Below, one piece after another: positions 54,130-62,874 of a stretch of 64,000 nucleotides of DNA (its first letter is position 1; every line of letters starts with the position of its first letter). The position numbers and the translations under genes were made by a program. Below the pieces are notes generated by a model. The model did no database searches. It saw nothing but the letters and a program-made list of their open reading frames with translations, and was not told the origin of the DNA. The DNA is from an uncultured Erysipelotrichaceae bacterium (GTDB lineage: Bacteria; Bacillota_I; Bacilli_A; Erysipelotrichales; Erysipelotrichaceae), in the NCBI GenBank assembly GCA_947569705.1, contig CANOSP010000002.1, positions 80,638 to 144,637 of the forward strand, given 5' to 3'.

Positions 54130-54516
54130 ATGGCCGGATACTATAAACCCTGTGAAGAATTTGATATTTGCAATAAGCTTATCGAAAAGTATTGGGAAAG
54201 CAAGCAATTTGAACTGTGTTTTCAAGGACATTTAAAATTAGCCGAGGAAACAAGCTATCCGTTAGCAGAATGTCAGGTTGGATATTTTTATTTAGAAGGT
54301 ATTGGTGTTGCAAAAGATTTAGAACGAGCGTTTTATTGGACTGAACGAGGGGCAATACACGGTGATCGAGATGCTCAATACAATTTAGCGGCGATGTACG
54401 AAGAAGGAATCGGTACTGAATTGAATCAGGAAGAGGCAATTCACTGGTACAAAGCGGCTCGTGCTCAAGGACATACCTTAGCAGAGGAAAAATGCAAAGA
54501 GTTAAACATAAAGTAA
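54130..54516 (+). CDS. Sel1-repeat protein
   Basis: A 128-residue cytoplasmic protein with two or three Sel1/TPR-like helical pairs: PLAECQVGYFYLEGIGVAKDLERAFYWTERGA and DAQYNLAAMYEEGIGTELNQEEAIHWYKAAR. The ATG at 54130 follows AGGAGG; the frame opening at 54022 lies within the promoter cassette. Sel1 proteins are scaffolds; partner unknown. It sits in the toxin-antitoxin island. Confidence 0.85.
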   Translation: MAGYYKPCEEFDICNKLIEKYWESKQFELCFQGHLKLAEETSYPLAECQVGYFYLEGIGVAKDLERAFYWTERGAIHGDRDAQYNLAAMYEEGIGTELNQEEAIHWYKAARAQGHTLAEEKCKELNIK

Positions 54517-54546
54517 ATTACTTGTTTCTAACAGGTCCACTTTATT

Positions 54547-54581
54547 AAGGCAGCCGCCGGCAAACAGCAGCTGCCTTTTTT
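54547..54581 (+). terminator. Terminator after the Sel1 gene
   Basis: AAGGCAGC pairs with GCTGCCTT (54547-54554 with 54570-54577), followed by T residues. Confidence 0.8.
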
Positions 54582-54715
54582 GATGCTTATATATTGCCAC
54601 TCAAATTATCGGTCTGATAAAAGTTCAAACAGGGTGACGGTAATAGGTGTTATTTACTGTTAAGATTATGCACTCCAAGTTATTGCCGAATAAACAAAGC
54701 AGTTTATCAAGGTTC

Positions 54716-54769
54716 ATGGATGCGACAAGTGCAGTAAAAGTTCAGAAAGGCAATATATATTTTGTATGA
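54716..54769 (+). CDS. Short leader frame overlapping toxin copy 3
   Basis: A 17-codon frame, MDATSAVKVQKGNIYFV, that ends in TGA 8 nt inside the toxin-like frame. It parallels the leader frame of copy 2, but no strong ribosome site is seen. Confidence 0.3.
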   Translation: MDATSAVKVQKGNIYFV

Positions 54770-54824
54770 TGAGTTTTTGGTGCTTATTATCCCGTTACTT
54801 ATTCTTAAAAAACTGATTAAATAG
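54762..54824 (+). pseudogene. Type I toxin-like remnant, copy 3 (TTG start)
   Basis: Twenty codons reading YDEFLVLIIPLLILKKLIK after a TTG codon where copies 1 and 2 have ATG. A Pro interrupts the helix and the charged tail is shorter. The bidirectional terminator and the reverse promoter are not recognisable. Probably decayed. Confidence 0.6.
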
Positions 54825-54988
54825 TGCATCGTCTTGAATAGTAAAAAAGGAATCCGGCACGCTTCATAATTTCTGCCATGCATCTTCATGCTCTATTATC
54901 GTAAACACTATTTTAACTTTAATTAATTGCATTATAACAACTGCTGTGTTAAAATGAGATAAACAAATGTTAATATGGTGGTGACACA

Positions 54989-55942
54989 ATGAACGCAATT
55001 AATATACTCGGACTGGAAATAGATATAAAAGATTGGGATAAAACGAATCAATTACCGTTTTATATCTTAAATAATTTTTCAATTCATAAAGCTGCCGTCA
55101 ATAATGTCTTTTGTTTATCACTGACGCCGCATGAAGAGTTACCTAATTTATCTGCATTAAAAAAACAAATAAATACCATACAAGAAGTTGAAAATTTACC
55201 TGTATTTTTAAATTTGGATTCTATTTCTAATTTCAGAAAACAGAATCTTCTTGAAAACAAAATCGCATTTATTATAAAAGATAAAATGGTTTATTTACCG
55301 TTTATGACAACTCTTTTAACTGATGAATCATGTGAAGAGAATACAAAGATTGAAAAGTTAGCGTTGACTGCTCAGCTTTTATTTATTTGGATTTTATATC
55401 AAGATACGAATGAATACTACATTAGTGAAGCTTTAGCAACACTTCATGTTTCCAATATGTCACTTACAAGAGCATATCGGCAATTATGTGCAACAAAGTT
55501 ATTTGATGAACATAAGGATGGAAGAAAAATTTATTTAACGACCCACTTAAATAAAATTGAATTGTTTCATCAGATGAAAGCTTATCTGCAATCACCTGTT
55601 CAAAAACAAGGCTATATCTTAAAATCCGATCGAAATGATTATATGATTCCGGCAGGTGAATTTGTACTTAGTCAATACACCTTTATCAATCCGCCTAAAT
55701 CGGAAACATATGCGATTGATAAAGTGAACAGTAAGCTAATTAATATACAAAAAGACTATTATTCACAGGAAGAACAAACAAAGCTTCAGATATGGAATTA
55801 TAATCCTCTATTGTTTAGTCAAGATCAAAAGAGTATCGATAAAATATCTTTGATAATTTCTTTATTGGATCATATAGATGAAAGACTGGAAATAGAAACA
55901 GAGCGATTATTAGAAAATATATTAAACAAGGAAGGAGCTTAG
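54989..55942 (+). CDS. Winged-helix regulator/antitoxin of an AbiE-like pair
   Basis: A 317-residue protein. The central region (about residues 120-200) looks like a winged helix: KLALTAQLLFIWILYQDTNEYYISEALATLHVSNMSLTRAYRQL, followed by a wing with DGRKIYLTTH. The gene ends 1 bp before a nucleotidyltransferase gene. AbiEi-type antitoxins have an N-terminal winged helix and lie directly upstream of the toxin (family knowledge); here the helix is central, so the match is loose. A promoter-like TTAAAATGAGATAAAC stretch precedes a GGTGG ribosome site. Confidence 0.6.
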   Translation: MNAINILGLEIDIKDWDKTNQLPFYILNNFSIHKAAVNNVFCLSLTPHEELPNLSALKKQINTIQEVENLPVFLNLDSISNFRKQNLLENKIAFIIKDKMVYLPFMTTLLTDESCEENTKIEKLALTAQLLFIWILYQDTNEYYISEALATLHVSNMSLTRAYRQLCATKLFDEHKDGRKIYLTTHLNKIELFHQMKAYLQSPVQKQGYILKSDRNDYMIPAGEFVLSQYTFINPPKSETYAIDKVNSKLINIQKDYYSQEEQTKLQIWNYNPLLFSQDQKSIDKISLIISLLDHIDERLEIETERLLENILNKEGA

Positions 55943-55943
55943 T

Positions 55944-56714
55944 GTGATCGGAATAGATTCATTTAAACAATATTTTAAAGGATTTGAAAACCAATATGTC
56001 ATTATCGGCGGAACAGCATGTGAACTATTAATGTCAGACAGAGAGTTAAATTTTCGTGCGACTAAAGATATTGATATGGTACTTATTGTGGATGCATTAT
56101 CGAAAGAGTTTGGAGAAATGTTTTGGAAGTATGTACAAGAAGCCGGTTACAAGCATATCAATAAAGGTAGCGGAAAAACAGAGTTTTATCGTTTTTACGA
56201 ACCTCAATCATCCGGTTATCCTGAGATGATAGAACTATTTTCAAAGCAACAGAATTGGTTTCTGCCAAAGTCAGATCAAAATATTGTACCTATCCATGTG
56301 GATGATGAAATATCAAGCTTATCAGCTATTTTATTAGATGATCATTATTATTCTTTTCTTAAAGACGGACTAACAATGATTGACGGTGTATCTGTATTAA
56401 AAGCTGAACACATGATTCCGTTTAAAGCGAAAGCATGGATAGCTTTAACAAAGCGAAAAGAACGTGGTGAACATGTTGACAGCAGAGATATTAAGAAACA
56501 TAAAAATGACGTTATTCGATTATCTATGTTATTAACACAAATTACTGAAATCAACCTTTCTGATGAGATTAAAGAAGATATGTCTCAATTCATACAAAAC
56601 TTGAATAAAGAAGAATTGAATTTAAAACAACTTGGTATCAGAAAAATGAATAAAGATGCATTGATTCAATTACTATGCCAAACATATGAATTACCTGTAT
56701 TCCCAAAAGTTTAA
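55944..56714 (+). CDS. AbiEii/MenT-like nucleotidyltransferase (putative toxin)
   Basis: A 256-residue protein of the DNA polymerase beta fold. The motif VIIGGTACELLM is near residue 15, followed by TKDIDMVLIV with the paired Asp residues, and a KAKAWIAL helix later, as in AbiEii/MenT toxins that modify tRNA ends or nucleotides (family knowledge). It starts with GTG at 55944, behind AAGGAAGGAG at the end of the upstream gene. It forms a candidate type IV toxin-antitoxin or phage defence pair. Confidence 0.75.
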   Translation: MIGIDSFKQYFKGFENQYVIIGGTACELLMSDRELNFRATKDIDMVLIVDALSKEFGEMFWKYVQEAGYKHINKGSGKTEFYRFYEPQSSGYPEMIELFSKQQNWFLPKSDQNIVPIHVDDEISSLSAILLDDHYYSFLKDGLTMIDGVSVLKAEHMIPFKAKAWIALTKRKERGEHVDSRDIKKHKNDVIRLSMLLTQITEINLSDEIKEDMSQFIQNLNKEELNLKQLGIRKMNKDALIQLLCQTYELPVFPKV

Positions 56715-56811
56715 ATCAAGCAATAATAAATGATCGAATATTTTATGACAAAAAAACAACTTTATGTTGATTAAAAAAACAATGTCTGCGAATTGTCGAT
56801 ATTTAAGTATT

Positions 56812-57015
56812 ATTGATTGTTTAAAGTGTTTTGTTAAATGCATTTTTGAGTTATTGACGCAACCTTTCAATGCAGTGTTTCGTGGATAGGCAGTTTAAAA
56901 CCCTGCTCTGTGTTTTCGCGTACTTTATGAAACAATACTACTGTATCTTGACCGTATGGATAGACAAAACGGATGTAGAGCAATAATTGTTTCTCGTAGA
57001 TGGCTATGGTATAAT
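56812..57015 (+). promoter_or_regulatory. Promoter cassette, copy 2 (in front of the GNAT gene)
   Basis: It repeats the elements of 53958-54057: TTGATTGTTTAAAG, TTTTGAGTTATTGACGCAAC, then TTGTTT (56987-56992), 17 bp, TATAAT (57010-57015) and TACAAACCGATAAATCG. About 110 bp of unrelated sequence separates the two halves here. Confidence 0.65.
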
Positions 57016-57062
57016 TTTCTTCGGTACAAACCGATAAATCGAAATTTATAGAGGTAACGAAA

Positions 57063-57563
57063 ATGGATATATTCTTTTTCTCCAATGATTATACTGTACG
57101 CCGCCTTGGAAAAGCTGACGTGGCAGATATTTATTCGCTGTGCAGTGAAAACAACTTGTATTACCAATATTGTCCGCCCTTTGTGAGTGAACAGAGTATT
57201 CTGGATGATATGAAAGCTTTGCCGCCGAATAAAGAAATGTGCGACAAGTATTATATAGGGTACTATAAAGGGGAAGAATTGATTGCCGTAATGGATTTTA
57301 TTATGGGTTATCCCGATGAAGAAACTGGTTTTATCGGTTTTTTTATGACAGCGGCATCGATTCAGAATGCCGGGATTGGAAGCGACATTATTAACGCTTT
57401 ATGCCGCTATCTGAGAGAAATCGGGCTTTCATACGTCCGACTTGGTTGGGTGAAAGGCAATCCGCAGGCTGAGCATTTTTGGCGTAAAAACAATTTTAAG
57501 GAAACAGGGATTACAATTGACACGGATCGCTATACGGTCGTTGTAGCTCAGCGGACTTTATAA
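57063..57563 (+). CDS. GNAT family N-acetyltransferase
   Basis: A 166-residue acetyltransferase: IGFFMTAASIQNAGIGSDIINALCRYLREIG carries the acetyl-CoA loop, and YVRLGWVKGNPQAEHFWRKNNFKETG the C-terminal motif. It lies in the accessory island behind a recycled promoter cassette. Its partner could be a toxin-like target or a small molecule; no DUF1778 antitoxin precedes it, so it is not an obvious TacT-type toxin. Confidence 0.8.
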   Translation: MDIFFFSNDYTVRRLGKADVADIYSLCSENNLYYQYCPPFVSEQSILDDMKALPPNKEMCDKYYIGYYKGEELIAVMDFIMGYPDEETGFIGFFMTAASIQNAGIGSDIINALCRYLREIGLSYVRLGWVKGNPQAEHFWRKNNFKETGITIDTDRYTVVVAQRTL

Positions 57564-57625
57564 TACGGCAGTATAAGGCTGTGATTTTGCTGTAATCATT
57601 TATGTGCATACTCTCCTGTGTCGAT

Positions 57626-57818
57626 ATAGGTGTTGCTTACAGTTAAGATTATGCACTCCAAGTTATTGCCGAATAAACAAAGCAGTTTATCAAGGTTCAT
57701 GGATGCGACAAGTGCAGTAAAAGTTCAGAAAGGCAATATACATTTTGTATGATGAGTTTTTGGTGCTTGTTATCCCGTTACTTATTCTTAAAAAACTGAT
57801 TAAATAGTTCATCGTCTT
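57626..57818 (+). repeat. 193-bp direct repeat, copy 2, carrying decayed toxin copy 4
   Basis: It is nearly identical to 54643-54835. Homologous recombination between the copies would delete about 3 kb with the AbiE-like pair and GNAT gene. Confidence 0.8.
57745..57807 (+). pseudogene. Type I toxin-like remnant, copy 4 (TTG start)
   Basis: Twenty codons, YDEFLVLVIPLLILKKLIK after TTG, differing from copy 3 by one residue. The reverse promoter is degraded (TTGTAA, 17 bp, TTAATA). Confidence 0.6.
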
Positions 57819-57974
57819 TTTTTTGTGACTCATGGTTGCTTTCTGTATTACTGTTATTAAGTGCTGTTTTATTCAAATTACAATGACTAAACGAATGTTT
57901 TTAAGCAGGCTAATTAATAAAGATTGATATTTTATTGTATGACAAAACATATTTACATGAAATCGTTTTGACTG

Positions 57975-58001
57975 TAAAAAAGAGCCGAAGCTCTTTTTTT
58001 A
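57975..58001. terminator. Bidirectional terminator after the surface protein gene
   Basis: AAAAAAGAGC-CGAA-GCTCTTTTTTT with A and T runs on both sides; it ends the gene at 58022 on the minus strand. Confidence 0.85.
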
Positions 58002-58021
58002 GTAATATGAATAAATAATCT

Positions 58022-61000
58022 TTATTTATGCTTAGATTTTCTTTTCTTAACCTGTGCGTAAATCATGGTTGCTGTAGTTAGAATTAACATGATCCACCAC
58101 CATACCCATTTAGTATTGTCTCCGGTATTCGCACCACCGAGATTCTTTTTTAATTCAGAATCGTTATCACTGTTGTTATTATTATCTAACAGATTCTTAT
58201 CCGGAATACCGTCTCCGTTTGTATCGATATTATAGTCGGCTTCTCCATCACCATCCGCATCGATATTCAGATATGGCTTTAATCCGCCCATCGTATTGTA
58301 AGTAAAGCCACTTACTGTTACGGTTTTGTTTGGTTTCCATATCTTGATTTCAAGAATGTTGAGATCTGCTTTACCGTCGCCGTCCTTATCAATATTAATG
58401 TCCGGTTTGCCATCTCCGTCAGTATCTACATCAAGATCGGGAATACCATCACCATCTAAGTCAATATTTAATTCAGGCTTACAATCTTTGTTTAGATCAA
58501 GATTGATGTCAGGAATACCATCTCCATCGGTATCTACATTGATTTCAACACCGTCAAGCTTACATTGTTTATTGGGTTTCTTATTGCCGTTTGAATCATA
58601 CTCGGTACCGTCAGGTAATACAACAGTTCCGTCCGGCTTGATGATTGCCCCATCAGGTGTATCAATCTCTGTTCCGTTAGGGAATTCTACTTTTCCGCCT
58701 TCCGGTACTTCTACACTGCCGTCAGGTTTCTTCTCCGGCTGCTTGCCGTCTTCACTCGCTATCCCACAAACCTCATCTCCGCTGTTCTTATTCCCATCAG
58801 GTCCTACTACACAAGTGTTGTCTTTATTGATTTCCTGTTTATCATTACTGATCGCATATCTCATTAATTGATCGGTGATAAACGTTACGAAGTTGCCTTC
58901 TTTTTTACTGTTGATTTCTGTTACTCTATCCTTTTCATCAATTTGATAGACAATCGGTTTTGCGGTGACATCATTGTTCGCTCCGCCCATCGCATCTCCC
59001 AGTGTTTCAGGTGTTTCTATATACGGTAAGTATACCTTAATACTTCCGTCCGGTTGTACCTTTACATTTCCTTTTTGTAAATATACATCATACACTTTGA
59101 TTGCTTTTCTCGGTAATTCAGGTAGATTGCTTTCTGTTATATCATCTACGATCAATTCTAAATTAGGATCAAAACTGGTTTCTCCCTGTCCTTCTACCTT
59201 GGCACTCTTGTCATCGGTTTCTATGACTTTCTTTCTTGAACTTTCCCATTTCTCTAATGAATCTTTGATCCAGTCTTCAATGTCTTTCTTCTCTGTTTCA
59301 TCAATCTTGTTTTTGATGTCTTCCAGTTCTTCTATTACTTGATCAATGATTTCTTTTGATTCATCACTTCCGTCAATCTCTGTTTCAATATCAGGTAATG
59401 GTACAATCTTGAATGTAATTGTGATTTCATTCCCAACATTATCTACCGCATAAACCTCATATTCTCCGATTTCATCAATCTTTGTCTCTACATTATCTTC
59501 AAGTGTTACGGTATTTCCGCCTTTGTTATATTCACTGTATGATAAGCCGCTGACTTCATCATGTACTTTGATATATCTCGGTAAATAGTAATACTTATAC
59601 TCACTCTTATCCTTTACTCCGCTGATTACAGGTGGTTTTGTATCTACCTGTACTTGTTCTATCACTGTTTCACTGGCATTTCCTGCTTTGTCATAGGCTT
59701 TCACCTTGACTTCATAGTTCTTGTCTCCTGATAAGCGATAGCTGCTTCCTTTGCCTTTTTTCGCATTTCCGACATTGTTTCCTTCACTGTCTTTTTCTCT
59801 GATCTCATATTCATAATAATCGATTCCGCTTAATGTATCATTCGCTGTAAACTTCGCATCCTGTTCTTTATTGAACATTTGATTAAACGTAATCGCTCTT
59901 AAGAAAGATCTCAAGGCACTTTGTTTTACTTCCTGATAAGTGATCTTTAATGCTTCAGGCTTATCCACATCAAGCTTGATCTTAATACTCGCTGTGATTT
60001 CATCTCCATCCACATTGGTAGCTTTCACATAATACGTTTCATCATCAATCGAGGTTGTATTCGGGATTGTATAATTACCGTTTGTCATTGCCTGCCATGT
60101 GATTTGATCAAAGCTGATCTGTTGGTTGGTTAAAGTTGAATCATCACTTGCTTTCAGTCTTAAGGTAATACTTTGATTCGTCCAGTTCTTTTCGTTATAA
60201 GGCTGTTTGGTATTATTATTCAAATAGCCTTTGACTTCTAATGAGATGGTTTGATCACTGATCTTGATCTTTTTAGCATCATAGCTTACTTTATGTCCTA
60301 CTTGATCTTCTACACTGATTTCAATCAAATAACAGCCTTGTTTAGATAAGGAATAATTCAAGGTTGTATCAGTAGAGGGAGTGTCATAAGTAATCGGTTG
60401 TTTGCTTGAATCAACTGTTCCGTCTTTCTTTAACGGTGTTGCTTTAATCACATAACGTCCGATTCCGCTTTCACCGTCTTCTGCACTGATCTTCATATCA
60501 GCACTTTCTTTAAACAGATATTGGAAAGTCCCATTGCTTTCACTTTTCACTGAACCGTCTTCACTGAATTCCACACTTGATATTTCAGGATCACTTTTAT
60601 CAATCTTCAGTGTTTCTTCGATTGTATTGGTTGTGGCACTGTTTCCTTTTTGAAAGCTTAAAGAGACAGTATTCTCTCCTTCAGTAGAATACGTATGATC
60701 TCCTGTTTGATAAGTACCGTTATTCACTTTCATCTTATTGTACTCACTGTGTTTCGGATGAATAATGATATTCTCTTTCTGCCATTTAGAGATGTCAGCG
60801 ATAGACCCGTCACTTAATTGAAATTCATAGAATTGACCTTTATTAGAATCATCAATCGTAACAGGTTTACTCTTTACATTGATCGTAATCTCTTTCTTAA
60901 ATGTTTCATTTGCGTTATCAGTCACTTTTACATAAAAGGTATAGCTTCCTTCAGTCAGCTTCTGTTTTAGAATCAATTCATCATTATTGATTCTGAAGTA

Positions 61001-62728
61001 AGTATCAGAGATTGGATTACCTGAAGAATCAACGATTTCATATTTCTGATAATCCTTACCGCTTGTAGGATCAACTGTACCGCTCGTTCCGCCTGTGAAA
61101 GAGAAGGAGCCGACAATATCCCCGACAGTAGTAATCCCTGCATCTCCCTCAGACCATTCTGTATTACCGCTTGGATAGTTATCAGCGAAAGAGATGTTTG
61201 TAATAGGAGCTGCTTCTATTTCAATCGTGATTTCTTTCCCGTTACCGCGATAGGTAGTATTCGTACCTTCATCTACTTCTTGATAAAGCGTCACATTGAA
61301 TTCCGTAGATGTTTGGAAATCCTTTAGCGATGTCAGATCGAGTTGAACAGTACCTTTAGAACCGTTTACTTGACCTAAGACATTATATCTAAGACCGTTA
61401 TTTGTTTCCGCCACAGCACTGACATAACGAGAACCTGAAGTAGTACCGCTTAAGGAAACAGGAATAGAAACAAGTGGATTCTCTCTTTTCGCTTTCAGTT
61501 TGTTTCCACTCACATTGGAATCACCGGAATCCAGTGCAATACCTAAATCAGAATCAATAAGTGTAAGATAAGCATTATTACCGTCAACCATCGGCACAGC
61601 ATTCGTTAAGCTAGCATTACTGTTAAAAGTAGGTTTAGAGGTACTGGAGTAGGCAATCTTACTTTTATCTAAAGTAAGTAGAGGTCTTACTGATGATGTA
61701 CCCGCCGTTTGTTCATGACCGGGACACGTCACCGGTATAGTTTCTTCACTTAAATTAGATGCAGAAACTTGCATGGGAGGATTCGCGATTCGAAAACTCT
61801 TTATTGTTGCCGTACTTTGTACTTCTTGAGGGATTTCTATTGTATGGCAATTAGTATCAGTAATTAAAGGTAAGAACTTATCATATTCTAATGAAGGATC
61901 CTTTGCAAAATCCATAAGCCATTCATCCAATCCCCCTTGTGTTAAGCCAATATATGGGAAGATGCTATCGTCAGTTATCTCGGTGATGAATGATGAAGGT
62001 AGCTTAGTGTCATCTATAGTTACTTTTGCCGGTAAATAAACAAGCTGCGAACCCGTTCTTGGTACTTTGCAATTACTATCAGTATACACATTTAGTCCAC
62101 CTGTATAATATGCAAAGGAGTAACCACCTACAAAATTAACTTCTGCTTGTAAAATTGTAATAGATTCTTCGGTGGACGGATCACTTCCTGTATTTGTTGG
62201 TTTAATGCCTTGCTCGGTTACAGTTTGATCCAAGTTACATACAGCAGATGTCTTATCAATTACATTTTTCACAATACTAACATCAGTGACCAAAGAATTC
62301 GTATCTGCCCCAACAAACTTACTTCGATTATCCACCGATTCATCACCAAGCCACCAATCACTGTTAATCGCATCAATATTAACAAGTGATGTTTGATCGG
62401 AACTTATAACATTCGTTAAATCACTTGTCTTTGGCAATTTGAATTTTCCTGACACTGCTTTACTTCCTAATTCACCGTAATTATCTGCCAATGTATCTAA
62501 TGAAGCCACTGCGTCATTCCATGTTACTTCTCCTGCATCTGTCGCAGTGTTCTTTAGTAAAGTCATTGTGCCTGAATCAATCACGGTATAGGTATCATTA
62601 CCGATATATACCTTTTTACCTGCCGCATAATTCGTTGCCGCATTTATCTTATCATTATTATTGTTAAATATCGGTATACTGATTACCACTAACGCAAAGA
62701 TACTGATAAGATAACCAATCTTTTTCAT
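58022..62728 (-). CDS. Giant secreted surface protein with Ig-like domains, DxDGDG repeats and ANTGD anchor
   Basis: About 1568 residues. The signal peptide MKKIGYLISIFALVVISIPIF is followed by a 450-residue N-terminal region, then several Ig/cadherin-like beta domains (about 500-1170, for example SYTFYVKVTDNA and NYEVKVKAYDKAGN). A coiled segment follows (about 1185-1240), then PDG-rich repeats (GTEIDTPDGAIIKPDGTVVLPDG). Next come thrombospondin type 3-like calcium repeats (DTDGDGIPDINLDL and similar). It ends in GGANTGDNTK, a membrane helix and a KKRKSKHK tail. The anchor resembles an LPxTG signal but lacks LP. The ATG at 62728 is 9 bp from AAAGG. It is a paralogue of the next gene. Confidence 0.85.
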   Translation of the reverse strand: MKKIGYLISIFALVVISIPIFNNNNDKINAATNYAAGKKVYIGNDTYTVIDSGTMTLLKNTATDAGEVTWNDAVASLDTLADNYGELGSKAVSGKFKLPKTSDLTNVISSDQTSLVNIDAINSDWWLGDESVDNRSKFVGADTNSLVTDVSIVKNVIDKTSAVCNLDQTVTEQGIKPTNTGSDPSTEESITILQAEVNFVGGYSFAYYTGGLNVYTDSNCKVPRTGSQLVYLPAKVTIDDTKLPSSFITEITDDSIFPYIGLTQGGLDEWLMDFAKDPSLEYDKFLPLITDTNCHTIEIPQEVQSTATIKSFRIANPPMQVSASNLSEETIPVTCPGHEQTAGTSSVRPLLTLDKSKIAYSSTSKPTFNSNASLTNAVPMVDGNNAYLTLIDSDLGIALDSGDSNVSGNKLKAKRENPLVSIPVSLSGTTSGSRYVSAVAETNNGLRYNVLGQVNGSKGTVQLDLTSLKDFQTSTEFNVTLYQEVDEGTNTTYRGNGKEITIEIEAAPITNISFADNYPSGNTEWSEGDAGITTVGDIVGSFSFTGGTSGTVDPTSGKDYQKYEIVDSSGNPISDTYFRINNDELILKQKLTEGSYTFYVKVTDNANETFKKEITINVKSKPVTIDDSNKGQFYEFQLSDGSIADISKWQKENIIIHPKHSEYNKMKVNNGTYQTGDHTYSTEGENTVSLSFQKGNSATTNTIEETLKIDKSDPEISSVEFSEDGSVKSESNGTFQYLFKESADMKISAEDGESGIGRYVIKATPLKKDGTVDSSKQPITYDTPSTDTTLNYSLSKQGCYLIEISVEDQVGHKVSYDAKKIKISDQTISLEVKGYLNNNTKQPYNEKNWTNQSITLRLKASDDSTLTNQQISFDQITWQAMTNGNYTIPNTTSIDDETYYVKATNVDGDEITASIKIKLDVDKPEALKITYQEVKQSALRSFLRAITFNQMFNKEQDAKFTANDTLSGIDYYEYEIREKDSEGNNVGNAKKGKGSSYRLSGDKNYEVKVKAYDKAGNASETVIEQVQVDTKPPVISGVKDKSEYKYYYLPRYIKVHDEVSGLSYSEYNKGGNTVTLEDNVETKIDEIGEYEVYAVDNVGNEITITFKIVPLPDIETEIDGSDESKEIIDQVIEELEDIKNKIDETEKKDIEDWIKDSLEKWESSRKKVIETDDKSAKVEGQGETSFDPNLELIVDDITESNLPELPRKAIKVYDVYLQKGNVKVQPDGSIKVYLPYIETPETLGDAMGGANNDVTAKPIVYQIDEKDRVTEINSKKEGNFVTFITDQLMRYAISNDKQEINKDNTCVVGPDGNKNSGDEVCGIASEDGKQPEKKPDGSVEVPEGGKVEFPNGTEIDTPDGAIIKPDGTVVLPDGTEYDSNGNKKPNKQCKLDGVEINVDTDGDGIPDINLDLNKDCKPELNIDLDGDGIPDLDVDTDGDGKPDINIDKDGDGKADLNILEIKIWKPNKTVTVSGFTYNTMGGLKPYLNIDADGDGEADYNIDTNGDGIPDKNLLDNNNNSDNDSELKKNLGGANTGDNTKWVWWWIMLILTTATMIYAQVKKRKSKHK

Positions 62729-62810
62729 ATCAACCATCCTTTCTCCATGTTTCTAAAAGTAGACATTAATAGAGATAGGAAAAAGTTATTGAAATATATG
62801 TTTCTGAATA

Positions 62811-62848
62811 GAAAAACAGGCGTTTTTAATTCAAAAACACCTGTTCTT
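62811..62848 (-). terminator. Terminator of the 62875 gene
   Basis: On the minus strand AACAGGTGTTTTT pairs with AAAAACGCCTGTT (13 bp, one wobble), followed by TTT. Confidence 0.8.
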
Positions 62849-62874
62849 AATTGTCTACCATTTTAGACATTTTC

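Larger units (their letters stand above)
54643..54835 (+). repeat. 193-bp direct repeat, copy 1, carrying decayed toxin copy 3
   Basis: It is nearly identical to 57626-57818, with about six differences by eye. The two copies bracket the AbiE-like pair and a GNAT gene. Confidence 0.8.

Noticed and set aside
56867..57085. Minus-strand gene overlapping the GNAT start
   Set aside because: It runs over a promoter cassette and a real gene start, has no ribosome site and matches nothing recognisable; at best a remnant.
58326..59342. Plus-strand Ser/Pro-rich frames opposite the surface protein
   Set aside because: They mirror the Asp/Gly repeat codons of the minus-strand gene and have no ribosome site.
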